Source: Klenkia soli (GTDB lineage: Bacteria; Actinomycetota; Actinomycetes; Mycobacteriales; Geodermatophilaceae). From it: a stretch of 64,000 nt of DNA. This document shows, in pieces, positions 45,251 through 54,377 of the stretch. The position numbers and the translations under genes are program-made. Below the pieces are notes generated by a model that saw only the letters and a program-made list of their open reading frames with translations, made no database searches and was not told the DNA's origin. The stretch is from NCBI RefSeq assembly GCF_900103975.1, contig NZ_FNIR01000007.1, forward strand, positions 1 through 64,000, given 5' to 3'. The number at the start of each line of letters is the position of its first letter. Within the stretch, counting starts at the first letter, position 1.

Positions 45251-46405
45251 TCAGCTGCCCTCTTCCGTCGGTCGTGTGGCACCAGTGTGCCGGGTGGGCC
45301 GGTACCGGATCTGCACGTCCCTCCCCAGGGGGGTGACGTCCAGCATCCGCCACTGCAGCGCATCGGCCATCGTGCTGATTCCCAGGTCGGCGGTCGTCGC
45401 GGGCCCCGCACCCAGCAGCTGCGGGGCCAGGTGCAGCACGAGCTCGTCGACCAGGCCCGCCCGCAGGAACGCCGCGACCAGGGTCGGCCCGCCCTCCAGC
45501 AGCACCCGCCGCACGTCGCGGTCCCACAGCTCGGCCAGCAGTTCGACGGGCCCGGCCGCGCGGCTGACCAGGGTCGGTGCCGCGTCGTCGTGCACCCGGG
45601 CAGTGGCGGGCACCCGGCCGCGGCGGTCCAGGACCACCCGCAGCGGCTGGTGGGCCACGCCCGGCACGTCGCGCACGGTCAGCTGCGGGTCGTCGGCCAG
45701 CGCGGTGCCCGACCCGACGAGGACGGCGTCGCAGGTGGCCCGCAGCCTGTGCACCTGCGCCCGGGCGTCGGCGCCGGTGACCCACCGGCTGGTGCCGTCG
45801 CTGGCCGCGACCCGGCCGTCCAGGGTGCTGGCGACCTTCCACACCACCTGCGGCCGGTGCTCGTGGACGCCGAGCAGCCAGGGCGCCAGGGCGCCGTCCT
45901 CGGCTTCGTCCCGCTCGACGCCGAGCAGGACGTCGACCCCGGCGGCCCGCAGCCGGGCCGCCCCGCCCGCGGCGGTGCCGGTGGGCTCGGGGACGGCGAC
46001 GACGACCCGGGCGACCCCGGCGGCCAGCAGCGCCGCACTGCACGGACCGGTGCGCCCGGTGTGGTCGCAGGGCTCCAGCGTGACGACGGCGGTGCCCCCG
46101 CGGGCCCGCTCCCCCGCCTGCTGCAGGGCGACGACCTCGGCGTGCGGCCCGCCCGGCGGCCGGGTGGCGCCCTCGCCGACGACGGCACCCGCGGGGTCCA
46201 GGACGACGGCGCCGACCGCCGGGTTGGGGCTGGTGGTGCCCAGCACGCTCAGCCCCAGCGCGCGGGCCCGGGCCATGGCGGCCAGCTCCACCGCGGTGGG
46301 CGTCGTGCTGGCGGGCGCGGTGCCCGTGGGTGCGGTGCCGGTGCGACCGGCGGCGGCAGCTCGGCTGGCGGCTGCGGCCTGCTCGGCGGTGACCGGGTCG
46401 GTCAC
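45251..46405 (-). CDS. ribD: bifunctional pyrimidine deaminase / reductase
   Basis: 384 residues. Deaminase domain with zinc motifs PHAEVVALQ and EPCDHTGRTGPC, then the NADPH-dependent reductase domain (STLDGRVAASDGTSRWVTG, LLEGGPTLVAAFL). Carries an Ala/Thr-rich N-terminal stretch of about 38 residues before the deaminase domain (VELAAMARAR); a later start is possible but GTG 46405 overlaps the rpe stop (GTGA), supporting this one. Confidence 0.95.
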   Translation of the reverse strand: MTDPVTAEQAAAASRAAAAGRTGTAPTGTAPASTTPTAVELAAMARARALGLSVLGTTSPNPAVGAVVLDPAGAVVGEGATRPPGGPHAEVVALQQAGERARGGTAVVTLEPCDHTGRTGPCSAALLAAGVARVVVAVPEPTGTAAGGAARLRAAGVDVLLGVERDEAEDGALAPWLLGVHEHRPQVVWKVASTLDGRVAASDGTSRWVTGADARAQVHRLRATCDAVLVGSGTALADDPQLTVRDVPGVAHQPLRVVLDRRGRVPATARVHDDAAPTLVSRAAGPVELLAELWDRDVRRVLLEGGPTLVAAFLRAGLVDELVLHLAPQLLGAGPATTADLGISTMADALQWRMLDVTPLGRDVQIRYRPTRHTGATRPTEEGS

Positions 46406-47079
46406 GGCGTCGGGAACGAGTGCGCGGCCTGCGCCCGCAGCGCGGCGATCGCGGCCCCGGGGTCGGCGGCGCCGTAGACGGCGGAGCCGGCGACGAACAT
46501 GTCCACGCCGGCCTCGGCGGCGGCCTCGATGGTGTCGGCGTTGATGCCGCCGTCGATCTCGACCAGGAGCTGCAGGTGGCCGGTGTCGACCAGCCGGCGG
46601 GCCTCGCGCACCTTGCCCAGCACCTCGGGCATGAACGACTGGCCGCCGAACCCGGGCTCGACGCTCATCACCAGCAGGGTGTCGAACTCGCGCAGCACCT
46701 CTTTGTAGGGCTCGAGCGGCGTGCCGGGCTTGATCGCCAACCCGGCCAGCGAGCCCGCGGCGCGCAGCGTCCGGGCCAGGTCCCGGGGGTCACCGGTGCA
46801 GGCCTCGGCGTGCACCGTGACGTTGCGGGCGCCGAGCTCGGCGTAGGCCGGCGCCCACCGCTCGGGGTCGTCGATCATCAGGTGGCAGTCCAGCGGGACC
46901 GGGCTGACCGCCTGGATCGCCTTCACCACCGGCTCGCCGAAGGTCAGGTTCGGCACGAAGTGGGCGTCCATGACGTCGACGTGCGCCCAGTCGGCGTCGA
47001 CGATCCGCGCGGTCTCGTCGGCCAGCCGGGCGAAGTCGGCGGACAGCAGGCTCGGCGCGATCATGGGACGGCGGGACAC
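46402..47079 (-). CDS. rpe: ribulose-phosphate 3-epimerase
   Basis: 225 residues, interconverting ribulose 5-phosphate and xylulose 5-phosphate. Motifs: IAPSLLSADF, HVDVMDAHFVPNLTFG, CHLMIDDPE, MSVEPGFGGQSF and VEIDGGIN. GTG 47079 (VSRRPM) is preferred; the internal ATG 47064 is also possible. It supplies ribulose 5-phosphate to RibBA directly downstream. Confidence 0.95.
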   Translation of the reverse strand: MSRRPMIAPSLLSADFARLADETARIVDADWAHVDVMDAHFVPNLTFGEPVVKAIQAVSPVPLDCHLMIDDPERWAPAYAELGARNVTVHAEACTGDPRDLARTLRAAGSLAGLAIKPGTPLEPYKEVLREFDTLLVMSVEPGFGGQSFMPEVLGKVREARRLVDTGHLQLLVEIDGGINADTIEAAAEAGVDMFVAGSAVYGAADPGAAIAALRAQAAHSFPTP

Positions 47080-47105
47080 CGGGTGATCGTAGGTGCGGGC
47101 CACCG

Positions 47106-49055
47106 TCACGCCCCTGCCCGGTGCGCCGTCCAGGCGTCCTGCACGGCGTCCAACGCGGCCGGGTCGGTCAGCGACGTGGTGTCCCCGCCCCCGCGGCCGG
47201 CGGTCAGGTCGGCCATCAACCGGCGCATGATCTTCCCCGAGCGGGTCTTGGGCAGGTCGGTGACCACGACGACCTCGCGCGGCTTGGCCACCGCGCCGAC
47301 CCGCAGCGCCACGTGCGCCCGCAGCTCCTCGGCCAGCCCGGCGTCGTCCGCGCCCGCGTCGTCCCGGGTGATCACGAAGGCCACGATCCGCTGGCCGGTG
47401 ATGTCGTCGGGCGCGCCCACGACGGCGGCCTCGGCCACCCGGGGGTGCGCGACGAGCGCCGACTCCAGCTCGATGCTGCTCAGCCGGTGGCCCGAGATGT
47501 TCAGGACGTCGTCGATCCGGCCGCCGATCCAGATGTACCCGTCGTCGTCCTTCGAGGCCGAGTCGCCGGCGAGGTACCACCGCTGCTGCGCGTAGGGCGC
47601 CCAGTAGGAGCGCACGAACCGGTCGTGGTCACCCCACACCGTGCGCGCCATGCCCGGCCACGGCGCGGTGATGACCAGGTTGCCCTCGACCCCGGGCGGG
47701 GTCTCGGTGCCGGCGTCGTCGACCACGGTCGCCGACAACCCGGGCAGCGGGACGGTCGCCGACCCCGGCTTCAGCGCGGTGACCCCGGGCAGCGGGGCGA
47801 CGACGGCGGCCCCGGTCTCGGACTGCCACCAGGTGTCCACCACCGGGCACCGGCCACCGCCGACGTGCTCGTGCAGCCACCGCCACGCCTCGGGGTTGAT
47901 CGCCTCGCCCACCGAGCCCAGCAGCCGCAGGGAGGACAGGTCGTACCCGGCCGGCAGCTGCGGCCCGTGCTTCATGAACGTGCGCACCAGCGTCGGCGCC
48001 GTGTAGTAGGTGGTCACCCCGTACCGCTCGATCACCTCGAAGTGGCGGCCGGGGTGCGGGGTGAGCGGGCTGCCCTCGTAGACCACCTGGGTCGCGCCGT
48101 TGGACAGCGGGCCGTAGAGCACGTACGTGTGCGCGGTGACCCACGCCAAGTCGGCCTGGCACCAGTAGACGTCGTCGGGCTCGAGGTCGAACAGCGCCCA
48201 GTGCGTCCAGCTGGCGTGGGTGAGGTAGCCGCCGGTGGTGTGCACCAGGCCCTTGGGGCGGCCGGTGGTGCCCGAGGTGTAGACAATGAACAGCGGGTGC
48301 TCGGCGTCGAAGGAGGCCGGCTCGTGGTGGGCGGGCTGCCGCTCCAGCAGCTCGTGCCACCAGACGTCGCGGCCCGCCGTCCACGGCACGTCGTCCTGCC
48401 CGGTGCGCCGCACCACGAGCACGTGCTCGACGTGCGCCAGGCCGGCCACGGCCTCGTCGGCGGCGGCCTTGACCCCGACCGCGGTGCCGCGGCGGAACTG
48501 GCCGTCGCTGGCGATGAGCAGCTTCGCGCCGGTGTCGGCGACGCGGAACCGCAGCGCATCGGCGGAGAACCCGCCGAACACCAGGCTCACCACCGCGCCG
48601 ATGCGCGCGCACGCCATCGTGGCCACGACGGTCTCGACCAGCACCGGGAGGTAGAGCACGACCCGGTCACCGGCCTCGACGCCGAGCTCGGTCAGGCCGT
48701 GGGCCAACCGGCTGACGTCGGCCAGCAGCTGGGCGTAGGTGACGGTGCGCCGGTCACCCGGTTCGCCCTCCCAGTGCAGGGCCACCCGGTCGCCGTGCCC
48801 GGCCGCGACGTGCCGGTCGACGCAGTTCACCGCCACGTTCAGCCGACCGCCGTCGAACCACCGGGCCGTGGGCCACTGCGCGTCGTCGAACACCTGGTCC
48901 CAGGGCCGGTCCCACTGCAGCCGCCCGGCCTGCTGCGCCCAGAAGGCGAACGGGTCGGCGGCGGCCTGCGCGTACACGTCGGGCCCGACGTTGGCCTGCG
49001 CGGCGAACGCGGCGGGCGGGGGGACGACGTCGGGGCGCTGCATGGGCTCGCTCAC
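47106..49055 (-). CDS. acetyl-CoA synthetase-type acyl-CoA ligase
   Basis: AMP-forming ligase of 649 residues, close to the usual Acs length. P-loop YTSGTTGRPKGLVH, core WWQSETGA, SGHRLSSIELESAL and PKTRSGKIMRRL containing the lysine that is acetylated in regulated Acs proteins. It activates acetate (or propionate) to the acyl-CoA. Start GTG 49055 or ATG 49043. First gene of the minus-strand run after the small plus-strand gene; 26 bp before rpe. Confidence 0.9.
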   Translation of the reverse strand: MSEPMQRPDVVPPPAAFAAQANVGPDVYAQAAADPFAFWAQQAGRLQWDRPWDQVFDDAQWPTARWFDGGRLNVAVNCVDRHVAAGHGDRVALHWEGEPGDRRTVTYAQLLADVSRLAHGLTELGVEAGDRVVLYLPVLVETVVATMACARIGAVVSLVFGGFSADALRFRVADTGAKLLIASDGQFRRGTAVGVKAAADEAVAGLAHVEHVLVVRRTGQDDVPWTAGRDVWWHELLERQPAHHEPASFDAEHPLFIVYTSGTTGRPKGLVHTTGGYLTHASWTHWALFDLEPDDVYWCQADLAWVTAHTYVLYGPLSNGATQVVYEGSPLTPHPGRHFEVIERYGVTTYYTAPTLVRTFMKHGPQLPAGYDLSSLRLLGSVGEAINPEAWRWLHEHVGGGRCPVVDTWWQSETGAAVVAPLPGVTALKPGSATVPLPGLSATVVDDAGTETPPGVEGNLVITAPWPGMARTVWGDHDRFVRSYWAPYAQQRWYLAGDSASKDDDGYIWIGGRIDDVLNISGHRLSSIELESALVAHPRVAEAAVVGAPDDITGQRIVAFVITRDDAGADDAGLAEELRAHVALRVGAVAKPREVVVVTDLPKTRSGKIMRRLMADLTAGRGGGDTTSLTDPAALDAVQDAWTAHRAGA

Positions 49056-49187
49056 CGCACCATGGTCCGCTGCACCCCGGCCCGGTCGCGCGCCCACCCG
49101 ACCGTTCGTGACCAGGCCCACCGTGTTGTGCCCCGCGCGGCCGCAGGTGATCCTCGGGGCCGGCACGGACGGTGGACGGGGGCGGGG

Positions 49188-49772
49188 ATGGACGAGCAGG
49201 TGATGGTGCGGCTGGCCCGCCGTCGGCGCCTCGGCCGGCGTCTCGGGGTCGTCGCCGTACCCGTCGTCCTGGTCGGCTGGTTCGTGGTGACGTCCGCGGA
49301 CGACGGCCCGCCCGACGCCGTCAGCGTGCTGGCCCTGCTCGCGCTGGCCGCGGCGGTGGCGGTCGGGTGGTGGTGGCTGGAGCGCGGCGCCGGGCGGTCC
49401 TGGGCGGGGTTGCGCGCCCGCTCGGGCCCGAGCGGCCCGACGGCCGAGCAGCTCGCCGACGCCCGCGCCGAGCTGGCCCTGCGCACGTGCTCACCACCGG
49501 CCCCGGGCGACCGGGTCCGCGTCGAGGGCCTGGTGGACCGGTGATCCCGCGACGCCCGGTTCGGGCTGTGGGCCGCCCCGGTCTACGGGGCCTTCCTGGT
49601 GCTCATGGCCACCCACGGCGGGTACGACGAGGGCCGCAGGGTCCCGTGGCCGGTCACCGCGCTCTGGCTGGCGGTGGCGGTGTGGCTGCTGGGCCGGTCG
49701 CTCCACCGCCGACGGGTGACCCGCCGGTGGCTTGCCGCGCACGGGTCACCCGAGGTGGCCGGACGTCCCTGA
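49188..49772 (+). pseudogene. small membrane protein gene split by an in-frame TGA
   Basis: The first part (49188-49544, 118 residues) has a basic N-terminus and two hydrophobic segments (VVAVPVVLVGWFVVT and LALLALAAAVAVGWWWL). It ends at TGA 49542-49544, but the same frame continues without another stop to 49772 and encodes a further 75 residues with two more membrane segments (LWAAPVYGAFLVLMATH, LWLAVAVWLLG) and a basic tail. One four-TM gene broken by a nonsense change is the simplest reading. Two separate genes or a sequencing error are alternatives; the second part could restart at GTG 49599. Function unknown. Confidence 0.6.
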
Positions 49773-49853
49773 CGGTGTGCGCACCGGGCGACGGCCGGCC
49801 ACCGTGCAGGACGTCCGGCCACCCCACCGGGCGAGGTCAGTCCACCGGCGAGG

Positions 49854-51308
49854 TCAGCCCCGGCGGCGGAGGAGGGCCACGAACATCGCGTCGGTGCCGT
49901 GCCGGTGCGGCCACAGCTGGAGCGCGTCGCCGCGGGCGGCGTCGGGCACGCCCGGGAACAACGGGGGCACGGCCAGCACCTCGACGTCGGGCCGGTCGGC
50001 CACCGCGGCCACCACGTCGACGGTCTCGGCGGTGTGCGGTGAGCAGGTCACGTAGGCCACCACTCCCCCGGGCCGGACGGCGACCAGGGCGGCGTCGAGC
50101 AGCTCGCGCTGCAGCTCCGCCAACGGGGCGACGTCCTCGGGCGTCCGCCGCCACCGCACCTCGGGACGACGGCGCAGCGCGCCCAGGCCGGTGCACGGCG
50201 CATCCAGCAGCACCCGGTCGAACGAGCCCGGCGCCCACGGGCCGGAGCGCCCGTCGGTGACCACGACCTCGACGTCCTCGGCGTCGCGCAGCGCCGAGGC
50301 CACCAGCCCGACGCGGTGCTCGGAGCGGTCGGCGGCGGTCAGCTGCACGCCCTCGGGGCGGACGGCGGCCAGCAGCGCCGCCTTGCCGCCCGGGCCGGCG
50401 CACATGTCCAGCCAGGTCTGGTCGGGACCCTCCATCGGCGCGCGGACCAGCGCCAGCGCGGCCAGCTGCGACCCCTCGTCCTGGACGCCGGCCGCCCCGG
50501 AGCGCACCTCGGCCAGCAGACCGGGGTCACCGCCCTCCAGGCGCACCGCGTAGGGCGACCACGGGCCGGGCAGGCCGTCGGAGGAGGCGATGAGCGTCGC
50601 CCGGTCGACCGACCGGGCCACCAGGTGCACCTCAGGGGCCTCGTCGTCGGCCAGCAGCGCGGCCTCCAGCTCGGCGTCGGCGCCCAACCCCTCGGCGCCC
50701 AGCGCCCCGCGCCAGGCGGCCACGATCCACAGCGGGTGGTCGGTCAGCAGCGACAGCCGCTCGTCGCCCTCGACGCCCAGGGCGGTGACCCACTCCTCGC
50801 GGGTCCCGCCCGCGGCCACCTTGCGCAGCACCGCGTTGACCAGGCCGGACGCGCCGGTGCCCACGATCGCCCGGGCCAGCGCGACGGTGGTGTCCACCGC
50901 CGCGTGCGCCGGCACGCGCAGGTCGATCAGCTGGTAGGCGCCCAACCGGAGCAGGTCCAGCAGCTTGGGGTCCAGCTCGGCCAACGGCCGCGAGACCAGA
51001 CCGGTGAGGATGGCGTCGAGGGTGCCGGTGGCGCGCAGCGTGCCGTAGGCCAGCTGGGTCGCGAAGGCGGCGTCGCGCGGGCGCAGGTCGGCCGACCGCT
51101 CGCGCAGCAGCTGGGGCAGCAGCAGGTTGGCGTAGGCGTCCCGGGCGGACACGCCCTCCAGGACGTCGTAGGCGGTCAGCCGGGCACCGTCGAGGACCGG
51201 GCGGACCCGGCGGCCCTCCGGTCGGTTCTGGACGGTCCGCGGCCCCGCCGGCCGCCCGGACGGACCCTGCCGCCCGCTCGTGCCCTGCCGTCGTCCACCC
51301 TGCGTCAC
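49854..51308 (-). CDS. rsmB: 16S rRNA m5C967 methyltransferase (RsmB/Fmu)
   Basis: 484 residues. After a Gly/Arg-rich N-terminus, a NusB-like domain (about 45-180) precedes the SAM-dependent methyltransferase: [11 protein letters not shown] for [21 protein letters not shown] and the catalytic-Cys motif YVTCSPH. Methylates a cytosine in 16S rRNA. GTG 51308 overlaps the fmt stop (GTGA), part of the def-fmt-rsmB translation cluster. Confidence 0.95.
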   Translation of the reverse strand: MTQGGRRQGTSGRQGPSGRPAGPRTVQNRPEGRRVRPVLDGARLTAYDVLEGVSARDAYANLLLPQLLRERSADLRPRDAAFATQLAYGTLRATGTLDAILTGLVSRPLAELDPKLLDLLRLGAYQLIDLRVPAHAAVDTTVALARAIVGTGASGLVNAVLRKVAAGGTREEWVTALGVEGDERLSLLTDHPLWIVAAWRGALGAEGLGADAELEAALLADDEAPEVHLVARSVDRATLIASSDGLPGPWSPYAVRLEGGDPGLLAEVRSGAAGVQDEGSQLAALALVRAPMEGPDQTWLDMCAGPGGKAALLAAVRPEGVQLTAADRSEHRVGLVASALRDAEDVEVVVTDGRSGPWAPGSFDRVLLDAPCTGLGALRRRPEVRWRRTPEDVAPLAELQRELLDAALVAVRPGGVVAYVTCSPHTAETVDVVAAVADRPDVEVLAVPPLFPGVPDAARGDALQLWPHRHGTDAMFVALLRRRG

Positions 51309-52255
51309 GCGCCCACCCTCTCGCCGTCGGTCGGCCGGGCGCCGCGCGCCCAGTCCGCCGCCGGCAGCATCTTCTTGCCCGCGGGCTGGACCAGGCCCAG
51401 CCGGACCGATCCCCGCCCGGTGCCCACCAGCACCCCGCTGGGCCCCACCAGCACCCCGCTGGGCCCCACCGACAGCTCGCCGGGCGCCAGGCCCAGCGCC
51501 GTCGGCAGCGGCTCGACCGGGCCCAGCCGCAGCCGGTCGCCGCGCCACGTCGTCCAGGCCCCGGGGGCCGGGGTCACCCCGCGCACCCGCCGGTCGACCA
51601 CGTGCGCCGGCAGCGACCAGTCGACCGCGGCGTCGGCGGTCTCGACCTTGGGGGCCAGCGAGACGCCGTCGGCCGGTTGCGGCCGGGGCACCAGCGACCC
51701 GTCGGCGATGCCGTCCAGGGTGGCCACCAGCAGGCCGGCGCCGGAGACGGCGAGCCGGTCGAGCAGATCACCGGCGGTGTCGCGGGGGCCGACCGGTTCG
51801 GTGACGACGCCGTAGACCGGGCCGGTGTCCAGCCCCTGCTCCAGCCGGAAGGTGGCCGCACCGGTGACCTCGTCGCCGGCCATCAGCGCGTGCTGCACCG
51901 GTGCCGCACCGCGCCAGGCGGGCAGCAGCGAGAAGTGCAGGTTGACCCAGCCGTGCACCGGGACGTCGAGGGCCGCCGGCGGCACCAGTGCGCCGTAGGC
52001 GACCACCGGGGCGCAGTCAACGCCGAGGGCGGCGAACGTCTCCAGGAACGCGGGGTCGCGTGGGGACGGCGGCTGCAGCACCGGGACGCCGGCCTCGTCG
52101 GCGCGCACGGCCACCGGCGAGCGGACCTCGCGGCGCCCCCGCCCGGCCCGCGCGTCGGGCCGGGTCAGGACGGCGACCACCTCGTGGTCGCTGGCCAGCA
52201 GCGCCTCCAACGAGGGGACGGCGGGCGCCGGCGTACCGGCGAAGAGCAGCTTCAG
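51305..52255 (-). CDS. fmt: methionyl-tRNA formyltransferase with CTG start
   Basis: About 316 residues; transfers a formyl group to initiator Met-t[21 protein letters not shown], the catalytic [15 protein letters not shown] and DTGPVY are visible, then the C-terminal tRNA-binding domain. The family N-terminus (M-K-L-L-F-A-G-T) places initiation at a CTG (52255-52253) that overlaps the def stop as CTGA, with AAGGTG eight bases upstream; no ATG or GTG lies nearby in frame. A 21-bp in-frame tandem duplication lies at 51426-51467. Confidence 0.92.
   Translation of the reverse strand: MKLLFAGTPAPAVPSLEALLASDHEVVAVLTRPDARAGRGRREVRSPVAVRADEAGVPVLQPPSPRDPAFLETFAALGVDCAPVVAYGALVPPAALDVPVHGWVNLHFSLLPAWRGAAPVQHALMAGDEVTGAATFRLEQGLDTGPVYGVVTEPVGPRDTAGDLLDRLAVSGAGLLVATLDGIADGSLVPRPQPADGVSLAPKVETADAAVDWSLPAHVVDRRVRGVTPAPGAWTTWRGDRLRLGPVEPLPTALGLAPGELSVGPSGVLVGPSGVLVGTGRGSVRLGLVQPAGKKMLPAADWARGARPTDGERVGA
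51426..51467 (-). repeat. 21-bp tandem duplication inside fmt
   Basis: Two identical 21-bp units, 51426-51446 and 51447-51467, encode two copies of the seven residues VGPSGVL in the C-terminal domain of Fmt. The frame is kept. Likely a recent slippage event in a surface loop. Confidence 0.85.
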
Positions 52256-52803
52256 TGCGGGCTCACCTTCACGACGGGAGCGGGTTCGCCCTGCGGCAGC
52301 CAGGCGGCGTGCCCCTGCCACTCGGCCCCGGCCAGCACGTCCAGGGCGGCGGCGCGGGCCTGAACATCCAACCGGTCGACGAACAGCACGCCGTCGAGGT
52401 GGTCTGTCTCGTGCTGGATCGCCCGGGCCAGCTTGTGCGACCCCTCGACCCGGATCGGCTCCCCGTGCATGTCCCACCCGCTCGCGGCGACGTACAGGTG
52501 CCGACGGCAGTCGAACCGGAAGCCGGGGATCGACAGGCAGCCCTCGGCGTCCTCCGCGGTCTCCTCGCCCACCGGGACGACGTCGGGGTTGACCAGGTGG
52601 CCGACCTCGCCGTCGACGTACCAGGTGAACACACGCAGGCCGACGCCGATCTGCGGGGCGGCCAGGCCCGCGCCGCCGGCGGCGTGCATGGTCTCGGTCA
52701 GGTCGGTGACCAGCCGGCGCAGCTCGGCGTCGAAGTCGACGACCGGCGCGGCGGGGGTGCGCAGCACGGGGTCGCCCATGATCCGGATCGGGGTGACGCT
52801 CAC
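52252..52803 (-). CDS. def: peptide deformylase
   Basis: 183 residues. All three motifs are present: [19 protein letters not shown] (metal Cys) and QHETDHLDG (metal His pair and catalytic Glu). Removes the formyl group from nascent proteins, the reverse partner of Fmt encoded immediately downstream. GTG 52803. Confidence 0.96.
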   Translation of the reverse strand: MSVTPIRIMGDPVLRTPAAPVVDFDAELRRLVTDLTETMHAAGGAGLAAPQIGVGLRVFTWYVDGEVGHLVNPDVVPVGEETAEDAEGCLSIPGFRFDCRRHLYVAASGWDMHGEPIRVEGSHKLARAIQHETDHLDGVLFVDRLDVQARAAALDVLAGAEWQGHAAWLPQGEPAPVVKVSPH

Positions 52804-52828
52804 CGGTCGAGTCTAGGAGGGCCGGGGA

Positions 52829-53518
52829 TCAGTCGAGCGCGGCGGCCAGGGCGGCCTGCACGTGCAGGGCGGTGGTGGCGAAGACGGGGACGTCGACGTC
52901 CTCCGGTCGGAGCAGCAGCTCGATCTCGGTGCAGCCCAGGACGACGCCGGTCGCGCCGTCCTCGACGAGCCGGCCGACGACCTCGACGAACCTGGCCCGC
53001 GACGCCGGGTTGACCACGCCGCGGCACAGCTCCTGGTAGACCACCCGGTGCACCTCGGCGCGGTCGGCCGGCCCCGGCACCACGACGTCGAGCCCGCCGG
53101 CGGCCAGCCGGTCCCGCAGGAACGGCTGCTCCATCGTGAACGCCGTACCCAGCAGGCCGACCCTGGTCACCCCGGCGGCGGTGACCGCTGCGGCGGTGAC
53201 GTCGGCGATGTGCAGCAGCGGGACGTCGAGCACTGCTTCCAGCGCGGGCGCCACCCGGTGCATGGTGTTGGTGCAGAGCAGGACCAGGTCGGCCCCGGCC
53301 GCCTGCACAGCGGCGGCGTCGGCGGCCAGCAGCTCCCCGGCGGCGTCCCAGTCCCCGGCGGCCTGCAGGGCCTCGACGCCGGCGAAGTCCACCGACAGCA
53401 GCACGCACCGGGCGCTGTGCAGTCCACCGAGCCGCTCGCGCACCCCCTCGTTCAGCAGCCGGTAGTACAGGGCGCTGCTCTCCCAGCTCATCCCGCCCAG
53501 CAATCCGATCGTCCGCAT
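52829..53518 (-). CDS. aspartate/glutamate racemase family protein
   Basis: 229 residues. Two catalytic cysteines are in LLCTNTMHRVAP and LGCTEIELLL, and the N-terminus IGLLGGMSWESSALYYRLLNEGV is characteristic of the YgeA-type broad-specificity amino acid racemases. PLP-independent. Upstream of def with a 25-bp gap; substrate uncertain. Confidence 0.9.
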   Translation of the reverse strand: MRTIGLLGGMSWESSALYYRLLNEGVRERLGGLHSARCVLLSVDFAGVEALQAAGDWDAAGELLAADAAAVQAAGADLVLLCTNTMHRVAPALEAVLDVPLLHIADVTAAAVTAAGVTRVGLLGTAFTMEQPFLRDRLAAGGLDVVVPGPADRAEVHRVVYQELCRGVVNPASRARFVEVVGRLVEDGATGVVLGCTEIELLLRPEDVDVPVFATTALHVQAALAAALD

Positions 53519-53539
53519 CCGAGGACGATCCCACCTGGG

Positions 53540-53545
53540 TACCGT
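53540..53545 (+). promoter_or_regulatory. -10 hexamer for a leaderless gene
   Basis: TACCGT five bases before the ATG at 53551. This spacing would place the transcription start on the ATG itself, as is common for leaderless actinobacterial mRNAs; no Shine-Dalgarno is present. Confidence 0.45.
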
Positions 53546-53550
53546 GGGGC

Positions 53551-54054
53551 ATGGCTCCCGGTACCCGCCACCGCGCCCGCGCCCTCGTCAGCAGTGCCCT
53601 GGACGGCGTCCTCATCGGCGCCGCCGAGGCCGCGCTGGACCATCCCCGCAGGTCGCCGGTCCGTCGTCGCACGTACCTGGCCCTGGGCGCCGCGATGCTC
53701 ACCGACGGCGTGCTGGGCGAGCTGCCCACCGTGCGGGCCATCGCCGCCGGGCGTCCGCCGCGCCCGGTCGAGCCCGCCCAGCAGCAGCTCGCGGTCGCGG
53801 CCGGCCTGGTCTCGGTCGGCTGGGGGTTCGTGGTGACCGTCGTGGACGGTCCGCTGGCCCGGTCGCTGCAGCGGCGCGGCGTGGCCCGCCCGCACCTGGT
53901 GCTGGGCGTGGCGACCGGCCTGGTCACCGCGGCGACGACGCTGCCGATGTGGTGGCGGCGGGCCACGCTGCGCATCCGCGAGGACGAGCGGACCACCGTC
54001 GAGGCGGCCGACCTGGCCGCGTGGGAGGCCGAGCTGGCGGCCGTCGACCGCTAG
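53551..54054 (+). CDS. hypothetical membrane protein
   Basis: 167 residues, not recognised. Three hydrophobic stretches (YLALGAAMLTDGVLGELP, QLAVAAGLVSVGWGFVVTVV, LVLGVATGLVTAATTLP) suggest an integral membrane protein with a basic N-terminus and an acidic C-terminal tail. Probably leaderless. Divergent from the racemase gene. Confidence 0.7.
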   Translation: MAPGTRHRARALVSSALDGVLIGAAEAALDHPRRSPVRRRTYLALGAAMLTDGVLGELPTVRAIAAGRPPRPVEPAQQQLAVAAGLVSVGWGFVVTVVDGPLARSLQRRGVARPHLVLGVATGLVTAATTLPMWWRRATLRIREDERTTVEAADLAAWEAELAAVDR

Positions 54055-54066
54055 ACCACCGTCGCC

Positions 54067-54354
54067 ATGACGTCGCCGACGGCCCGGGGCGGACGGGCCC
54101 CCCTGGCGCAGGGGGACCACGTGCGGGTGCTCGCGCACGCCGACGACCCGGCGGGCGGCAACCCCGCCTTCGGCGTGGTCGGCGAAGCCCTGCCCGTCGG
54201 CGGGCTGCTGGTCGCGCAGGCGGGGGCCGGTCTCGGCGTGTTCGCCCCCGAGGACCTGCAGCGGGTGTCCCCCGGGGACATCCCGCCGGATGCGCTCGCG
54301 GACATCCACCGCCGCGCCGGGCTGCCTCCACCGGCCCCCCGACCTGCGCCGTAG
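54067..54354 (+). CDS. hypothetical small protein
   Basis: 95 residues, not recognised; compositionally protein-like (LAQGDHVRVLAHADDPAGG, FGVVGEALPVGGLLVAQAG) and lying 12 bp after the membrane protein gene on the same strand, with a Pro-rich tail. The antisense frames are weaker. Convergent with priA. Confidence 0.5.
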   Translation: MTSPTARGGRAPLAQGDHVRVLAHADDPAGGNPAFGVVGEALPVGGLLVAQAGAGLGVFAPEDLQRVSPGDIPPDALADIHRRAGLPPPAPRPAP

Positions 54355-54376
54355 GTGCCGACGGCCCCACGGCACC
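54354..54376. terminator. bidirectional hairpin between small ORF and priA
   Basis: Arms GGTGCCG and CGGCACC with a 9-nt loop in the 23-bp gap between convergent genes; its left edge touches the stop codon of the small ORF. Probably ends transcription from both sides. No U-tract. Confidence 0.5.
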
Positions 54377-54377
54377 G

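Noticed and set aside
49826-49856. Near-direct repeat CGAGGTCAG around the rsmB stop
   Set aside because: Only two short imperfect copies, one overlapping the coding end; no regulatory or mobile-element meaning evident.
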